A stretch of 64,000 nt of DNA from Trichoplax adhaerens (GCF_000150275.1 NW_002060943.1:6378299-6442298); one strand, 5' to 3'; positions 13,159 to 27,520 are shown, counted from the stretch's first letter. Numbers and translations: made by a program. Notes: generated by a model not told the origin, from the letters alone.

Positions 13159-13894
13159 CAAATATCGAAACTAAAAATATTCAAATTGTGCAGAATCATT
13201 TATTGCGACGGGAAATGCTTATTGAAATTTAGAGTCACATTTGAACAATTGTCGATTCTTAAAAAATTAAGCTGCATAACACTACCGTTCAAGTTGAACT
13301 TCTTCTTGCTACCATAAGGGTATCTGTAATGAAGGAGATATTATTCCGTTTAGTAAAAGGATACTGATATCATGACAATAGTATGCTATCAGTTATGGTA
13401 ATAAAGGCTATTATTTGCATTCGAAAGCGGATGGACCTATATACGTAGTACAATACGTTCTATTTAGTTAAAATCAAAAGTTATTACATAGTAAAATTTA
13501 TCTTAATTACAATTTTGAAATTTAGTTCGCGAAAGAAATACCTTCATTGCTCTTTAATCGCTTTTAATCATTGACATAATCTATCCAACGGCTTGTTCCA
13601 AATATTGAGGAATGAAGAAATAGAAATACAAAATCTTTTATTCTTAATTCATCTAGCTAGAGAAATTAGCAACTTGCAATAAAGTCATATTTGCTAATAA
13701 AATAGATGTATTACCGGTTTTAAAATTTTTATCTAATCTTGCAAATAAAGCACTATTGGTAGTTACGAAATAGAAAGATTATCTCAGACCACTTTCTTCA
13801 CAGATACCCCGTAAATCTAATCTCTCTCTATTTGAATGTAGACTAATTCTCACCATAATAGCTAGCCATATATTATTCGCTACTACTATAATAC

Positions 13895-14482
13895 TGTTAC
13901 GGAGCCATGCTCCGAAATATTAATTGCTATGTTAATTAAAATATCTCATTTAAATTATTGTTTGCTCCAGTAGCTTATTAGATATTAATGTTTATTAATA
14001 AGTTTTTGTTCAATATTGTTGACGTGTCGGAGCTAGCACGCTTAGTCTGTAAACCTTAATTAATAACACCTTAAGTGTAAGATCAATTACTTTGCAGAGC
14101 CTTGAGGCTCTAGTTGCTATACTAGGATATGTGTACTGAACACTGTACAGTGTACGCCGCTATTTCAAGAATATTCACAAGTGTACCATCGGCGAGACTA
14201 TAAAAAGCGGAGCACTGGCTTAGCTTCTCAGTTCCAGTTAGTCATTTGCAGGATCTTTTGACTATTATTGCTAAGAATATTCTTACGTTTTTCTTTAGTA
14301 CATTTTACGACTAAGGTTAACGAAAATAAAGTATAGTATTTAAACCTATTACTAAATAGTAGCTTTTTGTGTAGCTGAGAGTTAGTTCACCTACGATAGG
14401 TCCCTAAGTTAGTTGGGAACACAAGTACTAGTGAAGATAGTGTTTAAGACCCGGTTTCTTGTTACAAAGGAAAATTGTAACA
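13895..14482 (+). mobile_element. Solo LTR of an LTR retrotransposon with 5-bp target duplication
   Basis: A 588-bp unit begins TGTTAC and ends GTAACA, a perfect 6-bp terminal inverted repeat of the TG...CA form. It is bounded by the direct repeat AATAC at 13890-13894 and 14483-14487, the 5-bp target duplication expected from an LTR-element integrase. It contains a TATA box (TATAAAAA at 14199) and a polyadenylation signal (AATAAA at 14325) in the correct order. No second LTR or gag-pol follows, so it is a solo LTR left by recombination. Family unknown. Confidence 0.85.
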
Positions 14483-15076
14483 AATACCTAAGAATTATAA
14501 TACGCTGATAATTTCTAAGAACGCAGCAACATAGCTAAGGATCAAGTAGAAAGGCTAGTATGTTAGTAATGCTATTTGCTTAAAAATCGTGAGAGAAAAC
14601 CCTATCATAAGTCAATTACAGCTTCATTTCTAACGGATAGCCTTGCAGTTTGTCTGATGCCTTGATTAATTGCCTAAGCTACATTAATAGTATAACCATT
14701 CATTAATATCGTACTCTTTATTCAAAAATCTTGAAATCGTTATTATTAAACACTCCAACAATAATTACGCGTATAGCTTTATCACCAGCTGATAGTCCAC
14801 CAAATAATCATATACAGTCGATCATCAATGCTTCTATATTATTCCCTAGATAATTTCACGCTCGTTGTTCAAAAATATCACCATTTAAATGACTTTTAGA
14901 TCAGAATTGGTCCTCGATATACGTTAGAAATGGTCATTATCAATCATCTAACGTAGTTAGCCACATAGTACAGTAATTTAGGCATTTATTTACTTAGGAT
15001 ATTCAAGAAATGGAAAAATTTACTGCTGGACATGTAATGTACAGTATTAAGATTGTAGTATGCTTGTGGCATCTAC

Positions 15077-15510
15077 TTAATATAGACATTTTAATTCGTC
15101 CTTAAACAGAGATGCCTTTACAGTCTTATCGCACTGTAGACAAATTTTATTTGTCATGCTTCGTTATTTATAGCACTTACAGTCCTCGCCGTTTTCTATA
15201 ATTATTTGCTATAGCATAGGCTATTATGGATATGTTGTATCCAATTCTATAATCTCGTTCTCTGCAAGCATCCTACCTCTAAAGCTATAAATGCTAGCAA
15301 TTTCTGCCTCTGATTCAGTTAGTTGCAATATAGTCACATTGTAGACTATTCTCGCTAAACTGCACGTTAGCTTGCTTATAGGCTGCTCTACGACAAATGC
15401 CACACATTTGGAGTTTGTAATAATGAAGCTATTTTTACACATGGCGCATTTGTATAAATCTTCAAACGGCTACTAAATCTACTTACGCTGAATTATCGAA
15501 CCACTTAGGA
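15077..15510 (-). mobile_element. Diverged reverse copy (copy C) of the 486-bp LTR-like repeat
   Basis: Read on the minus strand, this stretch follows copies A and B in order: a GGTTCGATA block, GATTTAG, the block around GAATTAGATACAACATA, GTAGAAAAC.GCGAG, and ATGTCTATATT near the end. Identity is patchy, so it is an old insertion. A 72-codon minus-strand frame at 15224-15442 lies inside it; copies A and B show matching codons only over part of that frame and carry stops, so I do not call it a gene. Confidence 0.6.
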
Positions 15511-17559
15511 ATACATTGCTACATTAAAATTTAAAGTAAAATCTAGACTCTACAGCTATCCAATAGATGTGTAGGTGGATTATAAGTTAAAGGTTGAGTA
15601 CATACAATTGAGAGGTGTTCGGTAAATAATCAACAATTTCTTGAACTTTTTCAATAGTTTTCATTTTTCAGCATCATATTAGATCATCATTGCTCATCTA
15701 TGGTTTATAACTTGCTTTCCCAGATGACAATATATGCAATAAGCTGTGCTTGTATATGGTCTTATCTATCTGTATTATTTGGCTACAAGTAGATAATTCA
15801 TAAAACAACTCAATAAAGTTTGCTTTAGTTCAATAGTTCTTGCAACTAAGCTAACAGCTTGAACCCTAAAATTTCTAAGTTCTTTACCCTCTTTATTATA
15901 TAATAACTATAATGTAACGGAATAACACTTTCTTAAATCCTATATAGGAAACTTCTCTAAATGGAATAATTTGCTTCTCAGCTTTGTAATGTTACTCTAG
16001 ATTGTGTTGCTGAAGTAGATCGGCTCTCGAGGCAAAATCCGGGCAAAAATAAGTTCATGCAAATTTTATACTGAAGGAAGTCAAACTCCAAGATTTTTCA
16101 ATAATGTACGGATTGATATCGCATTAATGTAACTAGCTTGCGACCTGAAGTATTCAATACGATTCTTACAAACTTTGGATATTTAATTAAAGCCTGTGAT
16201 TGCTTCAATAGCTGACATTATATAACCGTATTTCATTCTAGTTCGATATTTTACCTACAAATGCATACGATAATTACCGAATTTTCGTATGAAAGTCCTT
16301 TTATTAGTATTACACTATAAAATATTGGAAATATAAGTTTAGATTATTATACGTATACTCCTCCGTTTACGGAGATAAAGTGTGAATTTAGTTAATCTTA
16401 TAAATACATGTGAGCCAAGTTTCTGGAATTGGATCAATTTTAGTTATCGATCAACATCATCTACACTTTTACCGTGTTGGTCCTTATACAACTATATTGG
16501 AATAGTATCAGAACGCACAGTATGTAATCATTGCATTGTGATTATATAGTGACTATATAAGATTCAAGGATTGGCATTTCTTATGGATATTCATTATTTA
16601 CTTTAGCGACTTCTACGTTCTCGTTGTTGTAATCTTGTGCGTTGCTGAAGGTAAACATTGACCATTACTTCAATATATATCGGCACATGTTGTTTTATAG
16701 CAACGGTACTTACTAATGAATTGTAAATAAATATGTCTTGCAATGCAAGTCTATACAGTATTATTATCAGTCTTACGATTCCATCGAATAGTTTTCATGC
16801 TATAGTTCAAGTTAGGGTACTGCTGATGAGTATGATAATCCCAACAGTGGTACTGTAAATATTTTTACGCTGGTTTATGTTTGATCTACTCGATATTTTG
16901 TTAGTAGACTGCTAATATTTTTATTGCCATCGATGCACTGAAGATAAAGTTAAAGAAAGACTTTGCTTGATTTATTGTGATTTTCTACTCGAGAATCCTG
17001 ATCGTCGCGTTTCGACAGCTTTTCACATCGCTATTTTTACTGTTATATTAATACATGTAAAACAACCCAACCTTTAAAAAATTAGTAGATATGATGGACA
17101 ATCTTTTACAATTTAAATTAGCTCCGATTATAATGCTACTACCCTTAGCGGGAGGGGAAATTAGCCAACGAGTCTGGAAAATTTTCTTAAATTTTATACT
17201 GAGTATATAGTGCCATTAGAAATTGACGGTAAATTTTAAGGATACTATCATATAAATTGCTCGCTAATCTATTAAATTAGCTAGCAATTTGTGCGTCTTA
17301 ATACGTCAATAAAGCAAAATAATTCTCTTTACGATCTTAAATTTATCCTTTGGACGCTTGAGTTAACTATAGAAATTATAGATTTAAGTTCGGTTAGATG
17401 AAAATACTGTAAAATACCTATGTGATGGATCAAACGGTCGGAATATTCATAGATAATACATACATTAAGTACGATACTATATCATCGTATGCATCAAAAT
17501 TGGGGTGACAAAACACAAGTCATCACTGGTTTTCTTTTTTTGTAAAAATAGAAACATAT

Positions 17560-18430
17560 TAAATTGATTCATGATGATGCTAGATGGAAATTCAAGTGTA
17601 CAGTATACTTACAGTATATGGGTAAAAATCAATTACATTGGGCAATAATATTGGTCAGAGCTGATTTCATACGACTAGATGGAAAAATTGAAATGATGAA
17701 ATTTAGGTACAGGGGAAAATTCATCGGAGATCAGCTAAACTATGCGAAAGATATCCAGTTATGCTATATTATTATTTCTGTGAAGTAACCCAGCTCAGAG
17801 AGGAGGTAAGGGTGTTGAAAATTTGGATTATTTAAGTATGAAGGTCGTTTCACATCTGGTAAATAGACATAATGCGTCATACGACTTGAAGTTGGTAGAT
17901 TTACCTTAGTCTGGATAATGATGATCCATTCGCATAATAGTCATGATTAAGTTAGTCAATTGCAAACATATGGTCCGAGGTGATTCATATGTTAAAAAAA
18001 TTACACTGAGTCATGCACTAGGCTTTTTTCTAACGTCAGTTATTGTGGCAGACAATGCGACAAGACTGTCTAGTGCTAGTTTAATCAGTAATGTATGAAA
18101 TTGGGAAGTATTCCTAAATGACGATGAATCAAATTTAGCTGCAGGAAAACGGTTACATCAACTCAATAAATTCTATTCTGGTTTATTAACTTACCATTGA
18201 CGTCGATTTAAGTTATCTGGAGAACGCAAACTGTTAATCTTATGTTAATGAAATAGACAAAGTGGTTTATAACAAATTAAAAAAAGCAGACCGGTACTGT
18301 TATTATCAGAACATTTTGAAAATTGGCTTAGTGAATATCCATTCGAAGGGTGGAGTGGTGCTATTATAAGTAAGGAGAAATTACTTTCAAGAAGGCTATA
18401 CCCAAGTCAGTGCGATATTTACGGTAAGTA
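17560..18430 (+). pseudogene. Decayed coding sequence, possibly dynamin-family GTPase
   Basis: Coding-like blocks in changing frames broken by stops. A block at about 17836-17911 reads LSMKVVSHLVN...YDLKLVDLP and is followed at once by a stop; it resembles the dynamin strand leading to the DLPG motif (G3). About 120 bases later comes LTSVIVADNATRLSSASLI, similar to the dynamin segment after G3 (pattern LAVxPANxDLAxSxAL). Near 18310-18410 the block FENWLSEYPFEGWSGAIISKEKLLSRRL fits, loosely, the dynamin region F..HP.....GxxxLxxxL. No intact P-loop was found upstream. The match is by eye and weak at each block; order and spacing support it. It is not a working gene as read. Confidence 0.35.
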
Positions 18431-21400
18431 AAATACTCTAAGTAGATCTTATTTTGTTGAAGGCATGGAAAGAAGATTTATTTAAATTGAAAGAGATAAA
18501 CGACAAAATCAATAACCCCACAGTTATGCTTGTTGTAAATGTAATACATAAGAGTGAACGCATTTGGTTAACTAAATTCTCCTAACTACACTAGATCATC
18601 ATTAATTTCTGACCATCGTAAAATACTGTTTAAGATATGATTTGTACTTTTAGTATCGAGCAATATCTGCTGCAACAAAGTTTAAAAATCATTCTTAATA
18701 AAATAGAATAAACTTGGCAGATTATGATTATCAAGGCCAATACTCTATTTGATATTGCAGTTACGTAAATAAGTACGTATTAGTGCGTGTTAAATTGAAT
18801 GTAAATTAATAAGCTTTCTATGATCTAGTTTAAAAACCAGTGCTGAATCTAGTGTACTAAATCAAAGGCATGCAAGAATAAAAGTTAAATTAGAGTACGC
18901 TATCAGATTTTTGCATTTATCATTGAATTAAGAATAGCACTTTGTTAGAGGTTCGGATATATCAATTATCGGCTAGTAGACTATTTCTGAAATCAGTTTA
19001 TCCATATCTAGTTCTTAAAAATTTACTCGATATTCAATTAAAAACATATACGCGTGAGTGATTCACTATTGAATGTTATAAAATTTATTCAACTCTTTCT
19101 TACCTTAAATATCGTACTTTACACTTTATGACTACCTTATTATGCGGACCTCTATACAAGTATTACTATAATGAATAAATCATTTAATTCTGTTGAAATA
19201 GATCGAATATTTATACCACTAGTATATTTAGTAATTTCAATTGGTGCACAGTATTGATAAAAGGATGTTCTATGTAATTATGATAACGTGAATTAAGCTT
19301 TTAGTCTTTCACTGTACTACAGATAGTGGCCAAATGTAAAATACGTATGAAAACACCAAAATCTAAACGCATAAGCGGATTTAAAGATTACTAAACTGGT
19401 CTGATTAATAGATTTTCTACAAACGAGTATCTTTCTACCACAAGCAATGAGGCGTTTTCTTAGTAAATATTAGCCGACGACATATTTGAAAATATTGTTC
19501 GAAACAGCCTTGTAAAATTGGCTGTTCTGAAAATGTTTACGTTGTTAAAAGACGCGTTAGGAGTAGAAAGAGAATTAAAAGCTGAAATAGTAGGTAGATT
19601 ATTAATAGAAATACCTGCTCGTATAATTTTTAGTCGAGAAAAATAAGATTAACTAGAATAGAAGGCGAAATGTCGTACGTTTAAAATAAGTTAAGGTGTA
19701 GGCAATTATCCATTTGGCGATACAGATACTTCATCGTTAAGCCTAGTTTAAGTTTAGACTAGCTCAATATTGATCCAACTATTCGTACATAAAAAGGCTA
19801 ACATATAACTCCGCATTCATTTCTAAAATTCTCTTAAACAGTTTTCCAATACGGAATAACTGATGTTGCATGACCGATTTGCAATGAACTTAGGTTACTT
19901 TTAATATCAGTAAACTCAAACGTTAGATGAAATCTACTATTAAAAAGAAAGTAATTAAATATAGCTAGTGAAATATCTGATAGTCAACATTTAATATATT
20001 TCTTTGATCATCCCTTTAAAATCGAATGACTACTGTTAAGCGCTAGATATTGAAATACATTTCATCGACTGTTCCTTCTTCACACCCTTTAAACCGTAAT
20101 GATCAAATTAATCTATAGACTGCGATAATTTTGAATTTAATGGGTCTTTTATATTAGAATTGACTCTTTGAAAATTAGAAAATTTATATTAGTACATGAA
20201 TTATGGGCATTTGCCATTTTTTATGATATCTTTCAAAGGTTTAGGACAAGTTTGAAGAACCTAAAGTAGGTTTACTTTTTTGCTAAGGACGCCCAATTTC
20301 AGGGAATGTACTATTAAAATTGAATAATTAAAAATTTGTAGTATTCGATAGTATAGACTACTGATATTTCCCTCTATCGTTTATTAATCTCGATGAGGAG
20401 CTCAGCTTTGCCTGAAATGACTTTCTGAGGTTAATAATTCTAATCATATGCGCATCTCATATTTGGAATACACTTCTGAAAATCGGACAAATGAAGGATT
20501 GGATAATAAAGATGTCGACTTATGTCATTCACCATTTTCTTTATGATATTCCCTTAAACGTTGTAATCTGTAGCTTTTGATCGAGATCACCTAATTTTAC
20601 TAAGAATGATAAAAATCCCGAAGGTAGCTCCTGTTTAAATTAAATAACTGAACATTATATAATGAAATGCGTAACATTCAGTATTTCTTTCTATCGTTCA
20701 CTAAAATTTTATGACTAATTTATAAAGTCTAACGGTCGCCTAATTTGCTGCTAAAGTTTCAATTCTTATGGGTACTTTGCGTTAAAATAACTTCGGTTCA
20801 GTTAGAATAACCAAATCCTCCTGACGTTTACAGAATATCTCCAATTGTTTTTAATAATTTCCGATCACCTTTTTGCTATCAGAAATCAAGACGATTAAAC
20901 TTAGATACTACGTCCTTGACCTTAGTAATTCTGTCAATTCATTCATTTCCTATAAGAATAGAAGACGATACTTTATAATCAGCTCTGAAAGAAATGCAGC
21001 AATACTTATACGGTAACAGTAAACATTGATACTATGTCGCTAAGAAATGATTCAATCCCTGTTAAGGTCTTAGCGATGATATTATGTAAAAATTGACGAT
21101 ATTTGATTTCTGGTAAGACAAAGTGAAAAGTAGTGCCATTAGAAGGATACTTCCTTACAAAAATAAAATAAAACTATCGAAGATTAAATCTTCTGGTTCT
21201 TGATTGTGGCATTGTTGTATGAGACGAGAACATCTATAAATTTTACTATTTTCTGTTTGAAATAAATTAGCTTTACCATGAATTTTACCACTTCGTTGGT
21301 TTTATCAGAGTTGATTAGTAAATTTATCAGAGTAGAATTAGATTTTATTTTTCCATGTGCTTTAAATCAGAAATATATCGAAAACAATTACTCTATTTTA

Positions 21401-23176
21401 TTTCTATTACTATCAAAACACTGATGAATTGACGATGATTGCAGACTTGCTAATTAGTCAAGGAGTCAACTCGTGTAGCAGAAATAATCAGTCATCGCTA
21501 TAAGCACGAAAAATGAGCTGACATTTGTTGTATATTCTAAGCTTATTCTCACGTGTAGAACATTAGTTACTGGTCAGAAGGAGAACATGCTACTGATTCG
21601 GTCAAATAGAATATACTATGGAATATTAATTGCCTTTGCTTCTATTTCGGTCGTGATATTACTCAATGGTTAAACTTAATTCAATTAATTAATCTCTGAA
21701 GGAAAATAACTTGTATTTTATGCGCTCTTTATCGCGTTAAAATTAGAGTGGTACTAATAAGATTCATTGACATCTGTTCGTACGATGATTTTATTTGTCT
21801 TTAATATCTCTAGCTGAAAGATTTTCCAATGCAAAGGAAAGTCATTCCTTCAATACTGTAACGATAGGATGATTAATTGTAGCCATTTTAGATTTATTAC
21901 CATGATGAATTCGGAATAATGACGTATTCTTTTATTAATTTTCAAAATTAAAGCCATGGTGAAATTTGATGATGGCTAATTGTCAGAGGCATAGTTTCGA
22001 TAATTTAATTAACGGTAGCCAATCCATTCTAATGAACGAGTAAAAGAAGAGCATAATTCTATTTTGGCTTAATAGGAATACAAATTTAGAATTGGGCGTC
22101 CTTACATTCGTAATTTTATCGCTTAATTTCAGTCAGCAAGTTAATTTTAGCATTAGCTTTCATCGTTTATGAATATAAGTACCACGGAAATGCAGCTAGC
22201 ATGGGAGGAAAATTAACCATCAATTTATTACAGCAGCAAATAATAGCCTAAAATTGGTAGTTTTGACAATGCCGATAAGTCGAAATATCAGTAGTAATTT
22301 CAGTTCTACCAAACCTTAATCGCATCTATTCATAGTTAAGCGACTTGTAATTGTACTGTGCTCTTTAATTCTAACAGACCAAAAAAGAAGGTATTTCCAC
22401 TTTATCACATCTAATTTAGATAACGTCTATTTTATCTAAATAGATATCATTTATCTTCAATTCTCATAATAACTGTACGTCTTATTAATACTGTAGTATG
22501 AGACAGATACGCTGTAGTAGTGTTAACAATTTTAAGATAAGTGCAGCTTTAAGTAATCATTTGATTTTCTTCCTATCGCGTAATAAATTTCATGCTAAGT
22601 GTTATAGTTTTATAAATTTAACTTTACGTCTGATATAGTATTAACTCATCTACAGTATAGCGTTAGAAAAGTTGATGTTTGATTTGCTGCTATCAGTCCA
22701 TCTTATTGATAGAAAGTTGCCTTTATTATCTATAAAATATTACCCTTTTAACTCTATATTTAATCAGTATTATTGTGAACGCAGTTTAAAGCTCTTATTG
22801 ATATTGTTGCTATTTACGTCATTCTTAGCTTGAATAATCCACTATAAATATTGGTATTAACGTTTGCCAGTTCAATTCAATAAAAGTTCTATACTCTATA
22901 AGTGATGCTTGAACTCGTTCTTGTAAGATAGGTCTATACATACATTCTAGATACTACTACGATCGGATACGATAAATACTAGAATTAATGCTACCATTTA
23001 AGTTAGTAGCTCTGTGTACCTTATACGAGATGACTACAAAAGAATACGTTAAGTATGGATATGTGCAGCCTTTAAGCATTGCTATAACAGGAATAATCAT
23101 ACGCTACTATCTTATTTTATTATAAACTGTTATTTTACAGGGCAATATCGTAATCTAATTCCCTTAATCAATAAGC
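18431..23176. other. Long AT-rich stretch without recognisable genes
   Basis: Nearly 5 kb with stops in all frames and no domain I recognise. Short coding-like blocks may be more decayed gene debris, but none could be assigned. No RNA gene or tandem array was seen. Confidence 0.5.
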
Positions 23177-23235
23177 ATGGCTGAGAGTGAAGAAGAAACC
23201 TTACAGCGATTTTTGGCAAGCCTTAGTAAAGAAGG
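23177..23235 (+). CDS. Possible first coding exon of an unrecognised gene
   Basis: Starts ATGGCTGAGAGTGAAG and codes MAESEEETLQRFLASLSKEG, then meets a good donor (GTAAGT context) in phase 2. The composition is coding-like and unlike the flanks. I could not chain it securely to a next exon. A second, damaged copy of part of this sequence appears near 27815-27850 (GAGTGAAGAAG...TATAGCGATCA, with an in-frame stop). It may be a live first exon or the remains of a decayed gene. Confidence 0.35.
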
Positions 23236-25099
23236 GTAAGTCATTTCCTTCTTACTAACTTAATATATGAAAGTAATTTGCAGTATGGGAATCAAGTTAC
23301 TAGAATAATCAAAAACAAAACTGAATAAAATTTTTGCGTTCGATCGCCAACTGTGTAGATAGAATTTTCGGTTAAAATGCTATTAGTTTTCGCTTTAATG
23401 CTCGGCATCACTTCCATATTTTAATCTTTGCTGATGTGCATATAAGAGGGAAACCGGCATTTCATAAGTATTTGTTAAAATACTCAAGTCTGCTATGCCA
23501 ATCGTTAAGAATTGAGGTTAACCAATTTTCGATAGATTATTCTTATGATAGTAAAAATATCGAATTAAAATAGCCTAAACTGGAGTAATAATTCTATCAA
23601 AACGATCTTGCAATGAAATTTCAACTTTGTTATCGAAATTATAATTTCGCAATCGGTAGGTCCCCATTCACGAGATGCATTTAACATGAGCAAAGCTATT
23701 TTAGTACTAATGTCGTGATGGTTGTAGTAGCACATTAATATTGTTTGAATGATCCCAACAATTTCCATATCCATCGGATCTCAATACTATGAATTGCACT
23801 CTTGATCTAAATAATTTCAGGGTTGATATCTTGAAAATTAAAGTACTAATAGCGGGTTAAGTTCATAAATTTTTAAAGGATATTTTTTGCAAGTATTACA
23901 AGTGATTTATATGTATATCCTATCATCAATGTTAATTACATTAGGCTATGGGGTTTATTAAAGGTTGAAATTGAAATTTAGATTCTTAAGATGCTAGATT
24001 AACATTTACCTTACCAGATATTTATTTTTATTAAGAAAATAATTTGTCGCTTCTTTAAGTTATGGAAATATTCGTATGGATTATATAACATGGTATTTAA
24101 ATGTTAACACCAATTTTTTGGAAATATGCTCATAAGTTTTTAAAAATAGTAACAATGTGAAGAACTATCCAAGCGGTATACTAATCTGTAGCAAGAATAT
24201 CAAATTGGTACTACTGTACCATGCTATGGCACTCCTAAAAATAGCTTATATCTTAGGAATGCATTAGCACTGCTATGGACTACTAATAGCTCATAGTCTC
24301 GTTAAAAACAAATCGTGGACAGTATTGCATAGTAACCTAGAGTAGAACTAAACTTGCTATATTCGTATGCGTTTAGCACTTTATCACCGGGGAATTACTT
24401 AAATTGGCACTGATGAATCTAATTTCTTGGCATGAGTTAAGTAAAATCTGAATCGATACTATAGGCTTGATTTCATATCCTCATTTAGGACATCGTAACA
24501 TACGCACAGCTTTGGTAATTTCAGCTTTGTAATAATCCATGTGTGACCATTATTTTAATCTGTACGAAATTGTAGTATCAAGAAATATCCATGAAAGGGG
24601 CCACAATTGCGAATGATAAACCCATAATTTATGATTACATATGTCACGATCATATTACTACTGCTTAATGATAAGATTAATCATGCTTTATCGCTTAGCC
24701 CTATAATAGCAAGCTCTACTGACGTACTCTGTATTATCACTCTTCACGAATTGAACAGCTGGTATAAATTGTGCTTCAACAGCGTTAACATAAAACTAAT
24801 ATCATGCCGAATTTTTAATTGAACTTCTTAATTCTCAACGGATTCAAGGGAACAATAATTGATCCTCTATTCAAATTCAAAGACATTCTATTATAAATGG
24901 ACAGACATCATGCAAAGCTAGAGGAAAACAACTTTTGACAACTTGATACTGTATAGATTCTTTAGTGAGGCTTATAAAGTTACAACGTTACTGTTGAGGA
25001 AATACGCATTTATGCATTCATTTCCTTTCCATTGATTCAATCTAGCTCATTGCCTATTAAGTACTGTACAATATGATGTTTACTATATTGATTTTACAG

Positions 25100-25817
25100 A
25101 GTTACTGGGTACCATATGTAGCAATCATGTAAAGAACTAATAGACAAAGAGGAAATTGAATCTAAACGCCAGACATTTGATGGGTAATGACTTCAGAATA
25201 GCCTTATATCACTTTAGCATATTATTCCCTTGAATTAATATCATGTGTCTACTACTGTATATATAGGCTTTACTAATAGAAGTTAAAAATTAAGATAACT
25301 TTAATAGCAGTAGAACAAGACACAAGGGATAATTAATATAGCTTATACCCGTAGTATATAAAATTACATTAGATTTACACAATTTCTATGTAAATAAATT
25401 TCCGTTGCTTTTAGGGAGCAATATTTAATTTCAATTATATACGACTTTCGTTATAAAATAAATGCGGTAAGGCTGGGGATAGGTTATAATTGATTTCAAA
25501 ATTATGCAATTCAGTAGCAAAACTTGAGTTATAGTACAGTATAAGCTATTCAGAGGTTAGAATATTGCAATGATGCTTCGTTGTAGATGAAAAAGTGTGC
25601 AAAATTGTCTGAAATCGATAAGAATCGCATACTTTTCGATGCTTATAGTTTGGGACCAGGGTCTATAATTCATTCACTTGCATACGTCAATGAATATTTA
25701 AAACCAAAATTTTTCGATGAAGCGTTGAATCTTCACGAATACAGCTGTTATTCCAACTATAATTTTGTATCGTCGTATCTTTCAGAAAACTTAAAATGGT
25801 CCAATTGTTGCTGTTAG
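25100..25817 (+). pseudogene. Unrecognised coding-like blocks, perhaps a decayed gene
   Basis: Two blocks look coding. One, about 25122-25184, reads SCKELIDKEEIESKRQTFDG and stops at a GGTAATG donor-like site. The other, 25587-25817, is an ATG-started frame of 76 codons (KKCAKLSEIDKNRILFDAY... ending SNCCC), with a mixed amino acid composition less AT-driven than its surroundings. No family was recognised. They could be exons of the gene starting at 23177 or independent remnants. The CCC end is not a standard CAAX box. Confidence 0.25.
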
Positions 25818-26639
25818 ATACGTTAATACAAAAATATCCTGTTCCGCTATGCCTTAACTTCAACGTTTATATTTACAAGATAAATAACTGATGAAGATCT
25901 AAGGAGTATTTTATTATCTAATGAAGTATAATGAACCGATATCCTTAGACTACTTGGAATTTAACGTAAATCTAGTAGCATAATACGTGTATCCTTAATG
26001 ATGGTTACCTTTAAATGCGTCAAAGTATTGTGTATTCCGATACTTTTAGTTCTAATTTCACTATCTTTGTTGATGGTTACCATTTGACGCCGCAAAATTA
26101 TTTAATATTTCGATAATTTTAGTTTTAATTTCCTTATCTACGTCCAAGGCAAAGTAAAGAAATGTAGGGCTTGATATTCATTTGGCTAAATCTGTTGTCG
26201 TGTTTAGCATTAAATTATTCTGTACCCAGCATTAGGGCACTACAATATCTACACCAGTATCTGCGGAAGCTTTCACATAGTTCAATGTTGATTGATTAGA
26301 TAGTGATATCTCGAACTAAAGGTATCTAGGCATCATCCACGCAAAACAGAAAGGGTAAAAATAACCTATCCGTGTTTACAAATCAATACGAAAGTGGCAA
26401 TAGGATAAAATATTTGATTTGCATTCGTTGTATTGATATTATAAATCCCATCAGTGAGAAAAAACAACCACTAACCCGTTCGATAAAAAATTGACTGTAA
26501 ACTAATGAACTATTAAAATTGTCATATTAACAAAGCCACAGAAGTATCAGATGAAGATGATGATTAGAAAATAGTTTATTGATCGAATGACTAACTGCAT
26601 ATCAACGGTTATTAAAAATTCTTTTGTCATTGAGGATAT

Positions 26640-27520
26640 TTGTTTAAAATTGTTATTACAATCTAAAGATGGAACAAGACCATCAGTTATTGTTCATCAA
26701 AGATGCTACTGATGGCTTTGTTATCAAGTTATTCTACTCATTTATGCAACAATGGATAAGGGAACGATAGTATTTTGTTTTGTTTTGTTATCTTATGAGA
26801 CAAAAGATAATACCGTTAATGTTAGATTAGCAAGTCCTGCGTAATTGTAATATTGTTTCTTAGTTTCTATTGAAATAGCTAGTAGAAACACCGAGAAGGT
26901 TTAAATTAAAATGATCCATCATTACAACGCTAGTTAAAATACATTTATACCATTCGTTTCCTGACCTGCTGTATTTCAAATTGTTGGTCTTTATGATAAA
27001 AAAGAGTACTAGATCGATCAGTATCAGTTAGATTGATCGCCATTCCTTGTAGGGCATTGGTTTTATACGGAATTACCATACTTTTGCTTGCATTCAAGGG
27101 TATTATAGTTAGATCGAATTAATTGGATAGGGATAAAATAGAAAGACTAATATCAATCAACAGCTCTTAACCTAATATCCACCAAGACAATCTGAAATTT
27201 ATATCATTGCCCTTATCAGTAACACATCTGGAATCATTTTAGAATCATGACCTTGGGCTATTAATCATTCTTAACGAATAGGCATTGGAAAAGTATTCCA
27301 TCGTATTGCTATTGCCAATCGAATATTGTAGTTCTTAGTAATACGAGTCTCGCTGCTTGGCTTACAAATTGGGACTGGTGGATTGGTTTAAAACAGCCAT
27401 TGAACAAGCCATACTGGAATTGACTAAACAAGAACACATTACTTATAAATTACATCAATTCCTTCTTTCAAGTATCTATCCAACGTTAACAGAAACAACG
27501 GATTATCATTTGCTATCATC
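26640..27520 (+). pseudogene. Decayed coding fragments, family uncertain
   Basis: Coding-like runs separated by stops and frame changes. The clearest, at about 27357-27500, reads AYKLGLVDWFKTAIEQAILEL followed by LHQFLLSSIYPTLTETT. This is loosely reminiscent of the FFLSLDIP.xELYGMSET region of bubblegum-type acyl-CoA synthetases with a few residues lost, but I hold that only as a guess. No full domain or catalytic motif can be shown. Confidence 0.18.

Larger units (their letters stand above)
13159..17559. other. Intergenic region with LTR relics
   Basis: Begins with the 3' untranslated region of the NWD1-like gene. A solo LTR (13895-14482) and a decayed reverse LTR copy (about 15077-15510) are listed separately. 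I see no host gene in the remainder. Confidence 0.55.

Noticed and set aside
15224-15442. 72-codon minus-strand frame
   Set aside because: Lies in an LTR-like relic; the younger copies have stops in the matching frame, so it is not a conserved protein.
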